From the NCBI GenBank assembly GCA_023421635.1, contig JAEZSU010000180.1, positions 1 through 5,534 on the forward strand: a stretch of DNA of 5,534 bases, written 5' to 3'. The translations under genes were made by a program, and so were the position numbers. Numbering within the stretch: position 1 is the first letter of the stretch; each line of letters opens with the position of its first letter. The notes beneath the pieces were generated by a model that saw only the letters and a list, made by a program, of their open reading frames with translations, had not been told where the DNA came from and searched no databases. Positions 1 through 5,407 of this stretch are shown here, piece after piece. This DNA comes from Actinomycetes bacterium. Lineage in GTDB: Bacteria; Actinomycetota; Actinomycetes; Actinomycetales; Microbacteriaceae.

Positions 1-42
1 GTCCGCGACGTCCTGCAGTGTCGCGCGACCGCCGGTGCCCAT
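1..42 (-). CDS. LacI-family transcriptional regulator, N-terminal fragment (cut by window start)
   Basis: Fourteen codons are visible, reading MGTGGRATLQDVAD. The ATLQDVA string is the typical opening of the LacI/GalR helix-turn-helix (helix 1), which places this at the very N-terminus of a LacI-type repressor. The rest, including the hinge and the sugar-binding-protein-like effector domain, lies left of the window, so no ligand can be suggested. The start is well fixed: an in-frame TAG (52-54) lies three sense codons upstream and no other start codon intervenes. There is no Shine-Dalgarno sequence, but a TAGACT hexamer sits 6 nt upstream, suggesting a leaderless message. It follows acyP on the same strand by 27 bp but probably has its own promoter. 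The family call rests on a short stretch, though a very characteristic one. Confidence 0.72.
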   Translation of the reverse strand, partial: MGTGGRATLQDVAD

Positions 43-48
43 GCCGGA

Positions 49-54
49 AGTCTA
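49..54 (-). promoter_or_regulatory. Candidate -10 element for leaderless lacI-family gene
   Basis: On the minus strand TAGACT (TAnnnT consensus) is followed by 6 nt and then the ATG, so transcription would begin at or next to the A of the start codon. No clear -35 is seen. The 8-bp palindrome GTCTAGAC (50-57) overlaps it and could be part of an operator, but it is short. This is inferred from spacing only. Confidence 0.4.
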
Positions 55-69
55 GACAGCGTGCGCCGC

Positions 70-345
70 TCAGCCGGTGGGGTCCTGCGTGAAGCGGGTG
101 TCGCCGGTCGGTGCCACGGGTTCGGTCTCGACGCGGTCGACCCGCGCGCCGCCTGGACCGTGCCGCATCCAGGCCACGACCGCGGCCACGGCGTCGTCGG
201 TGCCTTCGAGTTCCGCCTCGACGGATCCGTCGTACCGGTTTCGCACCCACCCGGTGACGCCGTGCTGCTCCGCTGCGCGCGCCGTCGCGTAGCGGAAGCC
301 GACGCCCTGGACGATCCCGGTGACCCGCACCCGTACCCGCTGCAT
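70..345 (-). CDS. acyP: Acylphosphatase
   Basis: This 91-residue protein matches the usual length of acylphosphatases, small cytosolic ferredoxin-fold enzymes that hydrolyse carboxyl-phosphate bonds such as acetyl phosphate or 1,3-bisphosphoglycerate. The signature GIVQGVGFR (residues 10-18) forms the phosphate loop with catalytic Arg18. GWVRNRYDGSVEAELEG (32-48) carries the catalytic Asn36. Both key residues are present. The ATG at 343-345 is preferred because AGGA lies 7 nt upstream (353-356) and the protein begins right at the first beta strand; longer reading frames upstream are antisense to lysE in another frame. It starts 38 nt after the lysE stop codon on the same strand, so it is probably co-transcribed with lysE. 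The physiological substrate of bacterial acylphosphatases is generally unclear, and nothing here ties it to amino acid export. Confidence 0.93.
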   Translation of the reverse strand: MQRVRVRVTGIVQGVGFRYATARAAEQHGVTGWVRNRYDGSVEAELEGTDDAVAAVVAWMRHGPGGARVDRVETEPVAPTGDTRFTQDPTG

Positions 346-368
346 GTCCCCATCCTGCCCCTCCGGAG

Positions 369-385
369 GACCGCGCAGGGCGGTC
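369..385 (-). other. Short stem-loop between lysE and acyP
   Basis: GACCGC and GCGGTC form a 6-bp GC-rich stem with a 5-nt loop at the lysE stop codon. No U-tract follows in the minus direction, so it is not a standard terminator. It might slow ribosomes or polymerase, protect the upstream mRNA end, or be chance in GC-rich DNA. Confidence 0.25.
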
Positions 386-1040
386 AGCGGGGGAGGATCA
401 GCGAGACGCCGAGGGCGACCATCACGACGGCGATCACGGCGTCGAGGACACGCCACGCCCGCGGTGTGGCCAGCCACCGGCTGAGGAAGCGCGCGCCGAG
501 GGCGAGGGAGAAGAACCACAGGATGCTGGCGCCCACCGCGCCGGCGGCGAACCACCACCGCAGCTCGCCGTGCGTGGCCGCGACGGCCCCGAGGAGGAAG
601 ACGGTGTCGAGGTACACGTGCGGGTTCAGCCAGGTCAGCGCGAGGCAGGTGAGCACGACGGTCGCTGCGCGCTCCCGCGTGCGGGTGCCTGCCGCCGTGG
701 TGCCTGCCGCGGTGGTGCCGTTCCCGCTCTCCGGGGCGGTCCGCAGCGCCTCCCCGCTCGGCCGCCAGGCGCGCCGGGCGGCGAGCAGGCCGTAGGTCAC
801 CAGGAACAGTGCGCCCGCCCACCGCACGACCTCGACGAGCCACGGCACGGCCTGCAGCAGTGCGCCGAGCCCGGAGACCCCCAGGGCGATGAGCGCGGCG
901 TCAGACGCGGCGCAGATCGCGGCGACGAGCAGCACGTGCTCCCGGCGAAGCCCCTGACGCAGCACGAACATGTTCTGCGCGCCGATCGCGACGATGAGCG
1001 AGAAGCCGAGGCCGAGGCCGGCGAGGAGGGAACCGAGCAC
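384..1040 (-). CDS. lysE: LysE/ArgO-family basic amino acid exporter
   Basis: This is an inner-membrane carrier expected to export L-lysine and/or L-arginine, using the proton or membrane potential gradient, and so prevent toxic accumulation, for example when peptides are being used. Family marks are GAQNMFVLRQGLRREH (residues 20-35) in and after the first membrane segment and WLNPHVYLDTVFLLG (137-151). Hydrophobic segments lie at about 3-23, 38-62, 68-88, 127-152, 162-184 and 198-216, fitting the six-segment topology, with a hydrophilic loop at about 89-125. At 218 residues the length is normal. The start is GTG at 1038-1040. No other start codon lies between it and an in-frame stop at 1095-1097, and the next ATG would delete the first helix. 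No properly spaced Shine-Dalgarno exists, so translation is probably leaderless. It is divergent from its likely activator lysG. LysE and ArgO cannot be told apart from sequence alone. Confidence 0.93.
   Translation of the reverse strand: MLGSLLAGLGLGFSLIVAIGAQNMFVLRQGLRREHVLLVAAICAASDAALIALGVSGLGALLQAVPWLVEVVRWAGALFLVTYGLLAARRAWRPSGEALRTAPESGNGTTAAGTTAAGTRTRERAATVVLTCLALTWLNPHVYLDTVFLLGAVAATHGELRWWFAAGAVGASILWFFSLALGARFLSRWLATPRAWRVLDAVIAVVMVALGVSLILPR
684..719. repeat. 15-bp tandem repeat inside lysE (2.4 copies)
   Basis: Positions 684-698 and 699-713 are 15-bp direct repeats with a single mismatch (c696 versus g711), followed by the first 6 bases of a third copy. In frame on the minus strand they encode GTTAA-GTTAA, followed by another GT, at residues 108-119 of LysE, within the hydrophilic loop between the third and fourth membrane segments. 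The period is a multiple of three, so copy number changes keep the frame. Confidence 0.75.
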
Positions 1041-1046
1041 GCTCCG

Positions 1047-1076
1047 ACGGTAGGGGGTCCGGAGGTGAACAGTGAA
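1047..1076 (-). promoter_or_regulatory. Candidate lysE promoter (leaderless)
   Basis: On the minus strand TTCACT (1071-1076) and TACCGT (1047-1052) are spaced by 18 nt. TACCGT fits TAnnnT and is followed by exactly 6 nt and then the GTG start, so the transcript would begin at the start codon. This accounts for the missing Shine-Dalgarno. An alternative -10, TATGAT (1094-1099), would give a leader of roughly 45 nt that also lacks a well-placed ribosome site. Confidence 0.42.
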
Positions 1077-1086
1077 GCTCAGGATT

Positions 1087-1101
1087 CTTACGCATCATAA
1101 G
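1087..1101. promoter_or_regulatory. Candidate LysG (LysR-type) operator, T-N11-A palindrome
   Basis: CTTA-N7-TAAG is a 15-bp interrupted palindrome containing T-N11-A (T1088 to A1100), the classic LysR-family recognition pattern. Its centre (1094) is about 54 bp upstream of the proposed lysE transcription start at 1040 and 16 bp upstream of the proposed lysG start at 1110. Binding there could both block lysG transcription and support activation of lysE, the usual arrangement for divergent LysR pairs. The palindrome is seen; the assignment to LysG is inferred from position. Confidence 0.5.
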
Positions 1102-1103
1102 CT
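1098..1103 (+). promoter_or_regulatory. Candidate -10 element for leaderless lysG
   Basis: TAAGCT (TAnnnT) is followed by 6 nt and then ATG at 1110, and nothing resembling a Shine-Dalgarno lies in the 25 nt before that ATG. It overlaps the right half of the T-N11-A palindrome, so the regulator bound there would cover its own promoter. No clear -35 is visible. Confidence 0.42.
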
Positions 1104-1109
1104 CTGCTC

Positions 1110-1991
1110 ATGGCACTGCTGTCCGGCGACCTCGCCCGTACCCTCGCCGTGGTGGTCGACGAGGGGACGCTGGATGCTGCGGCGCGGCGCCTGCACGTCA
1201 CGCCGTCCGCGGTCAGCCAGCGTCTGCGGCAGCTCGAGGAGCGGCTCGGCCGGGTGCTGCTGGTGCGCAGCAAGCCGGTGCGCACCACGCCCGCCGGCGA
1301 CCTCGTCGTCCGCCTCGCCCGCCAGAGCGCGCTCCTCGAGCGCGACACCCTCGAGGCGCTCGGTGGCGCCCCGGGACAGGGACCGGTCAGCATCCCGCTC
1401 GCGGTGAACGCCGACTCGATGAGCACCTGGCTCCTGGGAGCCCTGGCGCCGCTCTCCGCCGCCCTGCCGGTCGTGTTCGACCTGCACCGCGACGACCAGG
1501 CGTTCACCGCGGACCTGCTCGAGCGCGGCACCGTCATGGCCGCCGTGACCTCGCGGGCGGACCCGGTCGCCGGCTGCCGGGTGCACCCGCTCGGGGTGAT
1601 GCGCTATCACGCGGTCGCGGCGCCCGCGCTCGCGGCGCGCTGGGGGCTCCCGGGCGGCCTCGAGGGGGCACCGGTCGTCGTGTTCGACCGCAAGGACGAT
1701 CTGCAGGACCGGTGGCTGCGCGCGCAGGGTGTCGACCCCGCGTCGCCGCCGCGCCACCACGTGCCCGCGTCGCACGCCATCGCCCAAGCGGTGCTCGCCG
1801 GCGTCGGCTGGGGGATGTTGCCGGAGCAGCAGGCCGACGCCACGCTCGCCGACGGTCGCCTCGTGCGGCTGGGCGGCGACGCGATGCCGGTGCCCCTGTA
1901 TTGGCAGCAGTGGAACCTGCGCTCGCCGACGCTCGACGCGGTCGCCGCCGCGGTCTCTGCCGGCGCGGCTGCCGCGCTCAGTCCTCGCTGA
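1110..1991 (+). CDS. lysG: LysR-family regulator of basic amino acid export (LysG/ArgP type)
   Basis: This is a 293-residue LysR-type DNA-binding regulator, normal length for the family. The N-terminal winged helix-turn-helix covers about residues 7-62, with GTLDAAARRLHVTPSAVSQR (19-38) as the helix-turn-helix and LVRSKPVRTTPAG (51-63) as the wing. The remainder (about 92-290) is the periplasmic-binding-protein-like effector domain. Segments such as HRDDQAFTADLLERGTVMAA (126-145) and the following TSRADPVAGCRVHPLG are typical of the ArgP/IciA/LysG branch, which senses lysine or arginine and switches on exporters. It is divergent from the lysE-like gene across 69 bp, which strongly supports this role. 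The ATG at 1110 opens directly on the DNA-binding domain and has no ribosome site, so a leaderless message is likely. Its last 14 bp overlap the end of the convergent oxidoreductase gene. Confidence 0.92.
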   Translation: MALLSGDLARTLAVVVDEGTLDAAARRLHVTPSAVSQRLRQLEERLGRVLLVRSKPVRTTPAGDLVVRLARQSALLERDTLEALGGAPGQGPVSIPLAVNADSMSTWLLGALAPLSAALPVVFDLHRDDQAFTADLLERGTVMAAVTSRADPVAGCRVHPLGVMRYHAVAAPALAARWGLPGGLEGAPVVVFDRKDDLQDRWLRAQGVDPASPPRHHVPASHAIAQAVLAGVGWGMLPEQQADATLADGRLVRLGGDAMPVPLYWQQWNLRSPTLDAVAAAVSAGAAAALSPR

Positions 1992-3009
1992 CCTGCAGCA
2001 CGGTCTTTCCGCGCGTCCGCCCGGCCTCGATGGCCGCGTGCGCGGCCGCGGCCTCCTCGAGCGGGAAGACGCCGTCGACGAACACCTGGATCGAGCGGGT
2101 GTCCAGCAGCCGTGCCAGGGTCGCCAGCGCCTCACCGTCCGGGATCACCCGGTAGGACGTGGCGCGGACCCCGGCCGCCGCGGCGGCCTCCTGGAAGCCC
2201 GGCCACGACCCGGTCGGCACGTTGATGTAGAGGCCGCCCGGGCGGAGCACGCCGAGCGAGCGCGTGCCGGTCTCGTCGCCCTTCGCGTTGCCCACGAGGT
2301 CGACGACGACATCCATGTCCGACAGCACCTCCTCGAAGCGCTCGGCGGTGCGGTCGACGACCCGCCGCGCCCCGAGCTCGCGCAGCCACGGCGCGTTGTG
2401 GGCCGACGCGGTCGTGGTCACCTGCGCGCCGAAGTACGCCGCCAGCTGCACCGCGAAATGGCCGACACCGCCGGCGCCGGCGTGGATCAGCATCCGCTGG
2501 CCCTCGTGCGCGTGCGCGGTCTCAACCACGAGCCCCCACGCGGTGAGCGCGGCCAGCGGCACCCCCGCCGCCTCGACATGGGACAGCGTGGCGGGCTTCT
2601 GCGCGACCGACTGCGAGGGCACCACGACGTACTCGGCGTACGAGCCGCCGGTCCGCGGGAACGGCACCATCCCGTACACCTCGGTCCCCACGGGCAGCGG
2701 ATGCGCCTCGTACGGCGTGCGCACGACGACCCCGCTGAAGTCGAACCCGAGGACGGCGGGAGGGGTCAGATGGGCGGACACCCCCGCGCCGCCGCGGGTC
2801 TTCGCGTCGATCGGGTTGACGCCGGCGGCGACCACCCGCACCAGCAGCTCGCTGATCACGGGACTCGGGACGGGAGCCTCGGCCAGGTGCAGGACCCCGG
2901 GCGCACCCGTGCGGTCGATCTGCGCGACGCGCATGACCTCCGGGACGGGCGGTGCCGCCTCGGCACTGACCGGGGGGACGGATGCGGGACGCAGCGGTCG
3001 GGATCGCAT
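1978..3009 (-). CDS. Zinc-independent MDR-superfamily oxidoreductase (NADPH:quinone reductase type)
   Basis: A cytosolic medium-chain dehydrogenase/reductase expected to use NAD(P)H to reduce quinones or other enone-type electrophiles. The GroES-like catalytic domain covers about residues 26-150, including AAGVNPIDAKTRGG (61-74), VLGFDFSGVV (86-95) and GGSYAEYVVVP (121-131). A Rossmann domain follows, with HAGAGGVGHFAVQLAAYFGA (176-195) holding the nucleotide-binding glycines. The protein has no cysteine, so neither zinc site of alcohol dehydrogenases can exist, which points to the quinone oxidoreductase branch. The start at 3009 is chosen because AAGGAG lies 6 nt upstream. This gives a 25-residue Pro/Ala-rich leader absent from typical members. 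The alternative Met26 (2934) fits the usual family start but has GGAGG only 2 nt away. The gene follows marR by 97 bp on the same strand. The exact substrate cannot be read from sequence. Confidence 0.9.
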   Translation of the reverse strand: MRSRPLRPASVPPVSAEAAPPVPEVMRVAQIDRTGAPGVLHLAEAPVPSPVISELLVRVVAAGVNPIDAKTRGGAGVSAHLTPPAVLGFDFSGVVVRTPYEAHPLPVGTEVYGMVPFPRTGGSYAEYVVVPSQSVAQKPATLSHVEAAGVPLAALTAWGLVVETAHAHEGQRMLIHAGAGGVGHFAVQLAAYFGAQVTTTASAHNAPWLRELGARRVVDRTAERFEEVLSDMDVVVDLVGNAKGDETGTRSLGVLRPGGLYINVPTGSWPGFQEAAAAAGVRATSYRVIPDGEALATLARLLDTRSIQVFVDGVFPLEEAAAAHAAIEAGRTRGKTVLQVSED

Positions 3010-3015
3010 CTGAGG

Positions 3016-3021
3016 CTCCTT
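3016..3021 (-). promoter_or_regulatory. Shine-Dalgarno for the oxidoreductase gene
   Basis: AAGGAG on the minus strand, with a 6-nt spacer to the ATG at 3009. This near-perfect site decides the longer of two possible starts and shows that the gene is translated from a leadered message. The window does not show whether that message comes from its own promoter or from read-through of the marR operon. Confidence 0.75.
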
Positions 3022-3073
3022 CCACGTGCGTGTCGTCGATGGCAGCGCGTGCCCTGGGGTGGCACCCAGTCAA

Positions 3074-3090
3074 GCGCGACATTGTCTCGC
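3074..3090. promoter_or_regulatory. Imperfect palindrome upstream of the oxidoreductase gene
   Basis: A 17-bp dyad centred on T3082 (GACA-T-TGTC core, 7 of 8 pairs matching) lies between marR and the oxidoreductase. No U-tract follows, so it is unlikely to be an intrinsic terminator of the marR operon. It differs from the TTGA-N6-TCAA sites upstream of the exporter. It could be an operator for the oxidoreductase gene or chance. A TTGACT (minus strand, 3069-3074) lies next to it, but no convincing -10 follows. Confidence 0.25.
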
Positions 3091-3106
3091 CGGTGTTACG
3101 CCGTCA

Positions 3107-3622
3107 CTACGAGGGGGAGTCGCTCGCCGGGTCCTCGTGAGGCGTCTCCGGCTGGGGCACGGCGCCGTCCGCCAGTGCGTGCACCAGGGCGGTGAGCCGC
3201 TCCACCGAGCTCAGCGGCCAGTCGCCGACGGCGTCCATCAGCATCCGCTGGTAGGGCTCCCGGGCGGCCGCCATCCGCTCCCGACCGAACGGGGTGAGCT
3301 CGATGAGGCGCGCCCGGCCATCCTCCGGATCGGGGGTGCGCGCCACCATGCCCAGCGCCTCGAGCTCCGAGACCTGGCGGCTCACGAGGCCCTTGTCGGC
3401 CGGGATGTGCTCGGCCAGGCAGGACTGGGTGACCGGGCCCAGCCTCCCGATGAAGGTGAGGAGCTTGAACGTCGCCGGCAGCATGCCGGGGCTCGCCGTC
3501 GCGGCGACCTGCGCGTACACCCGGCGGAACTCGCCCATGAGGTGGGCGAACGCGTCCTCGAGGTCGCGCACCGCGCGGGTGTGCGGTCCGTCCGCGGGCA
3601 GGTCGGCGCGGCCGTCGGTCAT
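3107..3622 (-). CDS. MarR-family transcriptional repressor
   Basis: A 171-residue dimeric winged-helix regulator, presumed to repress the exporter operon it sits in until a toxic ligand binds. The winged helix spans about residues 50-120. Its recognition helix is DKGLVSRQVSELEALG (76-91), and the wing DPEDGRARLIELTPFG (98-113) matches the family's D-x-x-D/G-R-A/R-x-x-x-x-LT pattern. Helices at the two ends would form the dimer interface. The C-terminal 15 or so residues are a disordered acidic/Pro tail. ATG 3620-3622 is chosen over an in-frame GTG two codons earlier because GGAG lies 5 nt before the ATG and would abut the GTG. It begins 2 nt after the exporter's stop codon, so translation is probably coupled. 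It contains one cysteine (Cys68), in the winged-helix region. Its probable targets are the three repeats at 5348-5411. Confidence 0.93.
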   Translation of the reverse strand: MTDGRADLPADGPHTRAVRDLEDAFAHLMGEFRRVYAQVAATASPGMLPATFKLLTFIGRLGPVTQSCLAEHIPADKGLVSRQVSELEALGMVARTPDPEDGRARLIELTPFGRERMAAAREPYQRMLMDAVGDWPLSSVERLTALVHALADGAVPQPETPHEDPASDSPS

Positions 3623-3624
3623 GC

Positions 3625-5313
3625 TCACTCCGATCCGCGCTCCGGGCGCCGGTCGGCATCCCCTTCCGAGGGTAGACGGATGCTGCCGGTGCCCGCGAGC
3701 GACTCCATCGCCTCGGGGACCGAGACGGTCGCGAGGTCCGCCTCGCTCGCGGCGAGCCGCTCGGAGGTCGTCATGGTCGTGAGCGGCGTGTTCGGCAGGA
3801 ACACGATCGCCAGCAGGCTGAGCACCGCGAGCGGCACGCCGATCAGGAAGGCGTGCGAGATGCCGGTCGCGTAGATGTCCTCGATGAGGATGCGGAGAGG
3901 CTCGGGCATGGCCGACACGGTCGGCAGCGAGCCGGACTGCAGCGCCGCCGCCCACCGGGGGCCCTCCTCGCCGAGGCCCGCGATCGTGGCCGCGAGGTCG
4001 CCGGCGCGCTCGGTCATGAGCTCCGTGACGCGGGAGGCGAGGGCCGCGCCCATCACGGCGACGCCGATCGTGCCGCCGAGGCTGCGGAAGAACGTGACAC
4101 CGGAGCTCGCGACGCCCACCTCGGTGGGCTTCGCGGTGTTCTGCACCACCAGCACGAGGTTCTGCATCGTCATGCCGACGCCCGCGCCGAGCAGGAACAT
4201 GTAGAGCGAGACGAGCGCGAAGTTCGTGTCGTAGTGGATGGTCGACAGCAGCGCCGACCCAGCGATGAGGAGCACCGCACCGATAATGAGGAACGGCTTC
4301 CACCGGCCCCAGCGCGTGATGAGCGCACCGACCACGATCGAGCACAGCAGCAGGCCCGCGATCATGGGGATCGTCATCAGCCCCGCCTCGGTGGGGGTCG
4401 CGCCGCGGGCGAGCTGCATGTACTGGCCGAGGTAGACCGAGGCGCCGAACATCGCGATGCCGGTCGAGATCGATGCGATGACCGACAGCGTGAAGGTGGC
4501 GTCGCGGAACAGCGTGAGCGGGATGAGCGGCTCCTTCGAGCGCAGCTCCACCACGATGAACAGGGCGGTCGCGACGGCCGCGACGCCCAGCATCCATGCG
4601 GTCTCGACGCTCCACCAGTCGAAGCTGTCGCCCGCGAGGGTGATCCAGATGAGCAGCAGCGCCACGGCGGTGGACAGCAGCACGATGCCGAGGTAATCGA
4701 TCGACACCTTCTGCTTCGCGCGCGGGACGATCTTCAGGGTGCGCTGCACGATGATGAGCGCGGCGACGGCGAAGGGGAGGGCGACGTAGAAGTTCCAGCG
4801 CCAGCCCCAGGCGTCGGTGATGACGCCACCGAGGAGGGGGCCGCCGACGGTCGCGACGGCCATCACGGCGCCGAACAGGCCCATGTACCGGCCGCGCTCG
4901 CGCGGGCTGATGATGTCGGCCATGAGCACCTGGCTGAGGGCGGCGAGCCCGCCGGCGCCGATGCCCTGCACGGCGCGGCAGGCGATCAGCATCCCGGGGT
5001 CCTGCGAGAACCCGGCGACGGCGGTGGCGACCACGAAGATGACGATCGCGAGCTGGAACAGCACCTTGCGGTTGAACAGGTCGGCGAGCTTTCCCCAGAT
5101 CGGGGTCGAGATCGCGGTCGTCAGGAGCGTGGAGGTCACGACCCAGGTGAAGGCGCTCTGGTCGCCGTCGAGGTCGTGGATGATCACGGGCAGCGACGTC
5201 GAGACGACGGTCGAGGCGAGCATCGAGACGAACATGCCGAGCAGCAGCCCGGACAGCGCCTCGAGCACCCGGCGCCGCGACATGGTCGGCGCGGCGGCGG
5301 AGGGAGAGGTCAT
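3625..5313 (-). CDS. DHA2-family (EmrB/QacA-type) MFS multidrug efflux transporter
   Basis: This is an inner-membrane proton-coupled exporter of the 14-segment drug:H+ antiporter family. The protein is 562 residues. Motif A appears as GKLADLFNRK (74-83), motif B as LIACRAVQGIGAGG (109-122) with Arg113, and the drug-antiporter motif C as GGPLLGG (157-163), followed by AWGWRWNFYV (168-177). A large extracellular loop (about 428-485) precedes the last membrane segment (486-506), as is usual in DHA2 proteins. The final 55 or so residues form a hydrophilic cytoplasmic tail. The ATG at 5311-5313 is chosen because AAGGA lies 5 nt upstream and it starts just before the first helix. A farther in-frame ATG (5388) lies upstream of the proposed transcription start. 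It is first in an operon with marR. The substrate cannot be predicted beyond lipophilic toxicants. Confidence 0.95.
   Translation of the reverse strand: MTSPSAAAPTMSRRRVLEALSGLLLGMFVSMLASTVVSTSLPVIIHDLDGDQSAFTWVVTSTLLTTAISTPIWGKLADLFNRKVLFQLAIVIFVVATAVAGFSQDPGMLIACRAVQGIGAGGLAALSQVLMADIISPRERGRYMGLFGAVMAVATVGGPLLGGVITDAWGWRWNFYVALPFAVAALIIVQRTLKIVPRAKQKVSIDYLGIVLLSTAVALLLIWITLAGDSFDWWSVETAWMLGVAAVATALFIVVELRSKEPLIPLTLFRDATFTLSVIASISTGIAMFGASVYLGQYMQLARGATPTEAGLMTIPMIAGLLLCSIVVGALITRWGRWKPFLIIGAVLLIAGSALLSTIHYDTNFALVSLYMFLLGAGVGMTMQNLVLVVQNTAKPTEVGVASSGVTFFRSLGGTIGVAVMGAALASRVTELMTERAGDLAATIAGLGEEGPRWAAALQSGSLPTVSAMPEPLRILIEDIYATGISHAFLIGVPLAVLSLLAIVFLPNTPLTTMTTSERLAASEADLATVSVPEAMESLAGTGSIRLPSEGDADRRPERGSE
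3628..3631 (-). promoter_or_regulatory. marR ribosome-binding site inside the end of the exporter gene
   Basis: GGAG 5 nt before the marR ATG, formed partly by the exporter's last sense codon (GAG, 3628-3630). The stop codon TGA (3625-3627) lies between this site and the ATG, so ribosomes ending on the exporter would be placed to restart on marR. Confidence 0.6.
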
Positions 5314-5318
5314 GGAGG

Positions 5319-5323
5319 TCCTT
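5319..5323 (-). promoter_or_regulatory. Shine-Dalgarno for the MFS exporter
   Basis: AAGGA on the minus strand, 5 nt before ATG 5313. This supports the 562-residue start rather than the 587-residue reading. Confidence 0.65.
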
Positions 5324-5331
5324 ACACGTGG

Positions 5332-5347
5332 CCGTCCGAGCGGACGG
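5332..5347. other. Perfect 7-bp-arm palindrome in the exporter's 5' leader
   Basis: CCGTCCG and CGGACGG are exact inverted repeats separated by 2 nt. In the exporter mRNA they could form a strong GC hairpin whose 3' side ends 8 nt before the AAGGA ribosome site. It directly abuts the first TTGA-N6-TCAA repeat at 5348. It may stabilise the mRNA 5' end, tune translation or bind a second regulator; no function is proven. Confidence 0.5.
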
Positions 5348-5361
5348 TTGACGTACATCAA
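5348..5361. promoter_or_regulatory. Candidate MarR operator 1 (TTGA-N6-TCAA)
   Basis: TTGA-CGTACA-TCAA, with an inner GTAC that also pairs. It lies about 10-25 bp downstream of the predicted transcription start, where a bound repressor would block clearance. Its centre is 17 bp from the centre of operator 2. Confidence 0.6.
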
Positions 5362-5362
5362 A

Positions 5363-5380
5363 AGTTGAGAAGCATCAACT
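5363..5380. promoter_or_regulatory. Candidate MarR operator 2 (AGTTGA-N6-TCAACT)
   Basis: Perfect 6-bp arms around a 6-nt spacer, sharing the TTGA-N6-TCAA core (5365-5378). It overlaps the downstream half of the -10 element and covers the predicted transcription start near 5371. Confidence 0.68.
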
Positions 5381-5407
5381 ATATGCATCGTCGTTGATCC
5401 CCGTCAA
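5378..5407 (-). promoter_or_regulatory. Promoter of the MFS exporter-marR operon
   Basis: On the minus strand the -35 is TTGACG (5402-5407) and the -10 is TATAGT (5378-5383), separated by 18 nt; each differs from the sigma-70 consensus at one position. The start site would fall near 5371, giving a leader of roughly 58 nt. Operators 2 and 3 cover the -10 and -35, an arrangement expected of a tightly repressed promoter. Confidence 0.68.

Noticed and set aside
70..843. A 257-residue version of acylphosphatase
   Set aside because: Only the last 91 residues have the acylphosphatase fold signature. The preceding part overlaps lysE in another frame and is low-complexity.
3054..3069. CTGGG-N6-CCCAG hairpin between marR and the oxidoreductase as a terminator
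   Set aside because: Only a 5-bp stem with no U-tract in the minus direction; too weak to call a terminator.
1729..3195. A 488-residue plus-strand reading frame spanning lysG's end and the oxidoreductase
   Set aside because: It crosses two well-supported genes in the wrong frame or strand and has Arg/Gly/Pro-rich composition without recognisable motifs.
3107..4615. Reading marR as the C-terminal part of a 502-residue protein
   Set aside because: The part before the marR start is out of frame with the exporter and is Arg/His/Ala-rich nonsense. A ribosome site and ATG at 3622 mark the true start.
5314..5388. An upstream ATG (5388) giving the MFS exporter 25 extra residues
   Set aside because: The extra codons run through operators 1 and 2 and part of the -10, upstream of the predicted transcription start. 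The ATG at 5313 has AAGGA at the right distance and opens just before the first membrane helix.
3853..5397. A 514-residue plus-strand reading frame opposite the exporter
   Set aside because: It is an Asp/Glu/Arg/His/Gly-rich, low-complexity antisense shadow typical of high-GC coding DNA, with no domain pattern, while the minus strand encodes a clear DHA2 transporter.
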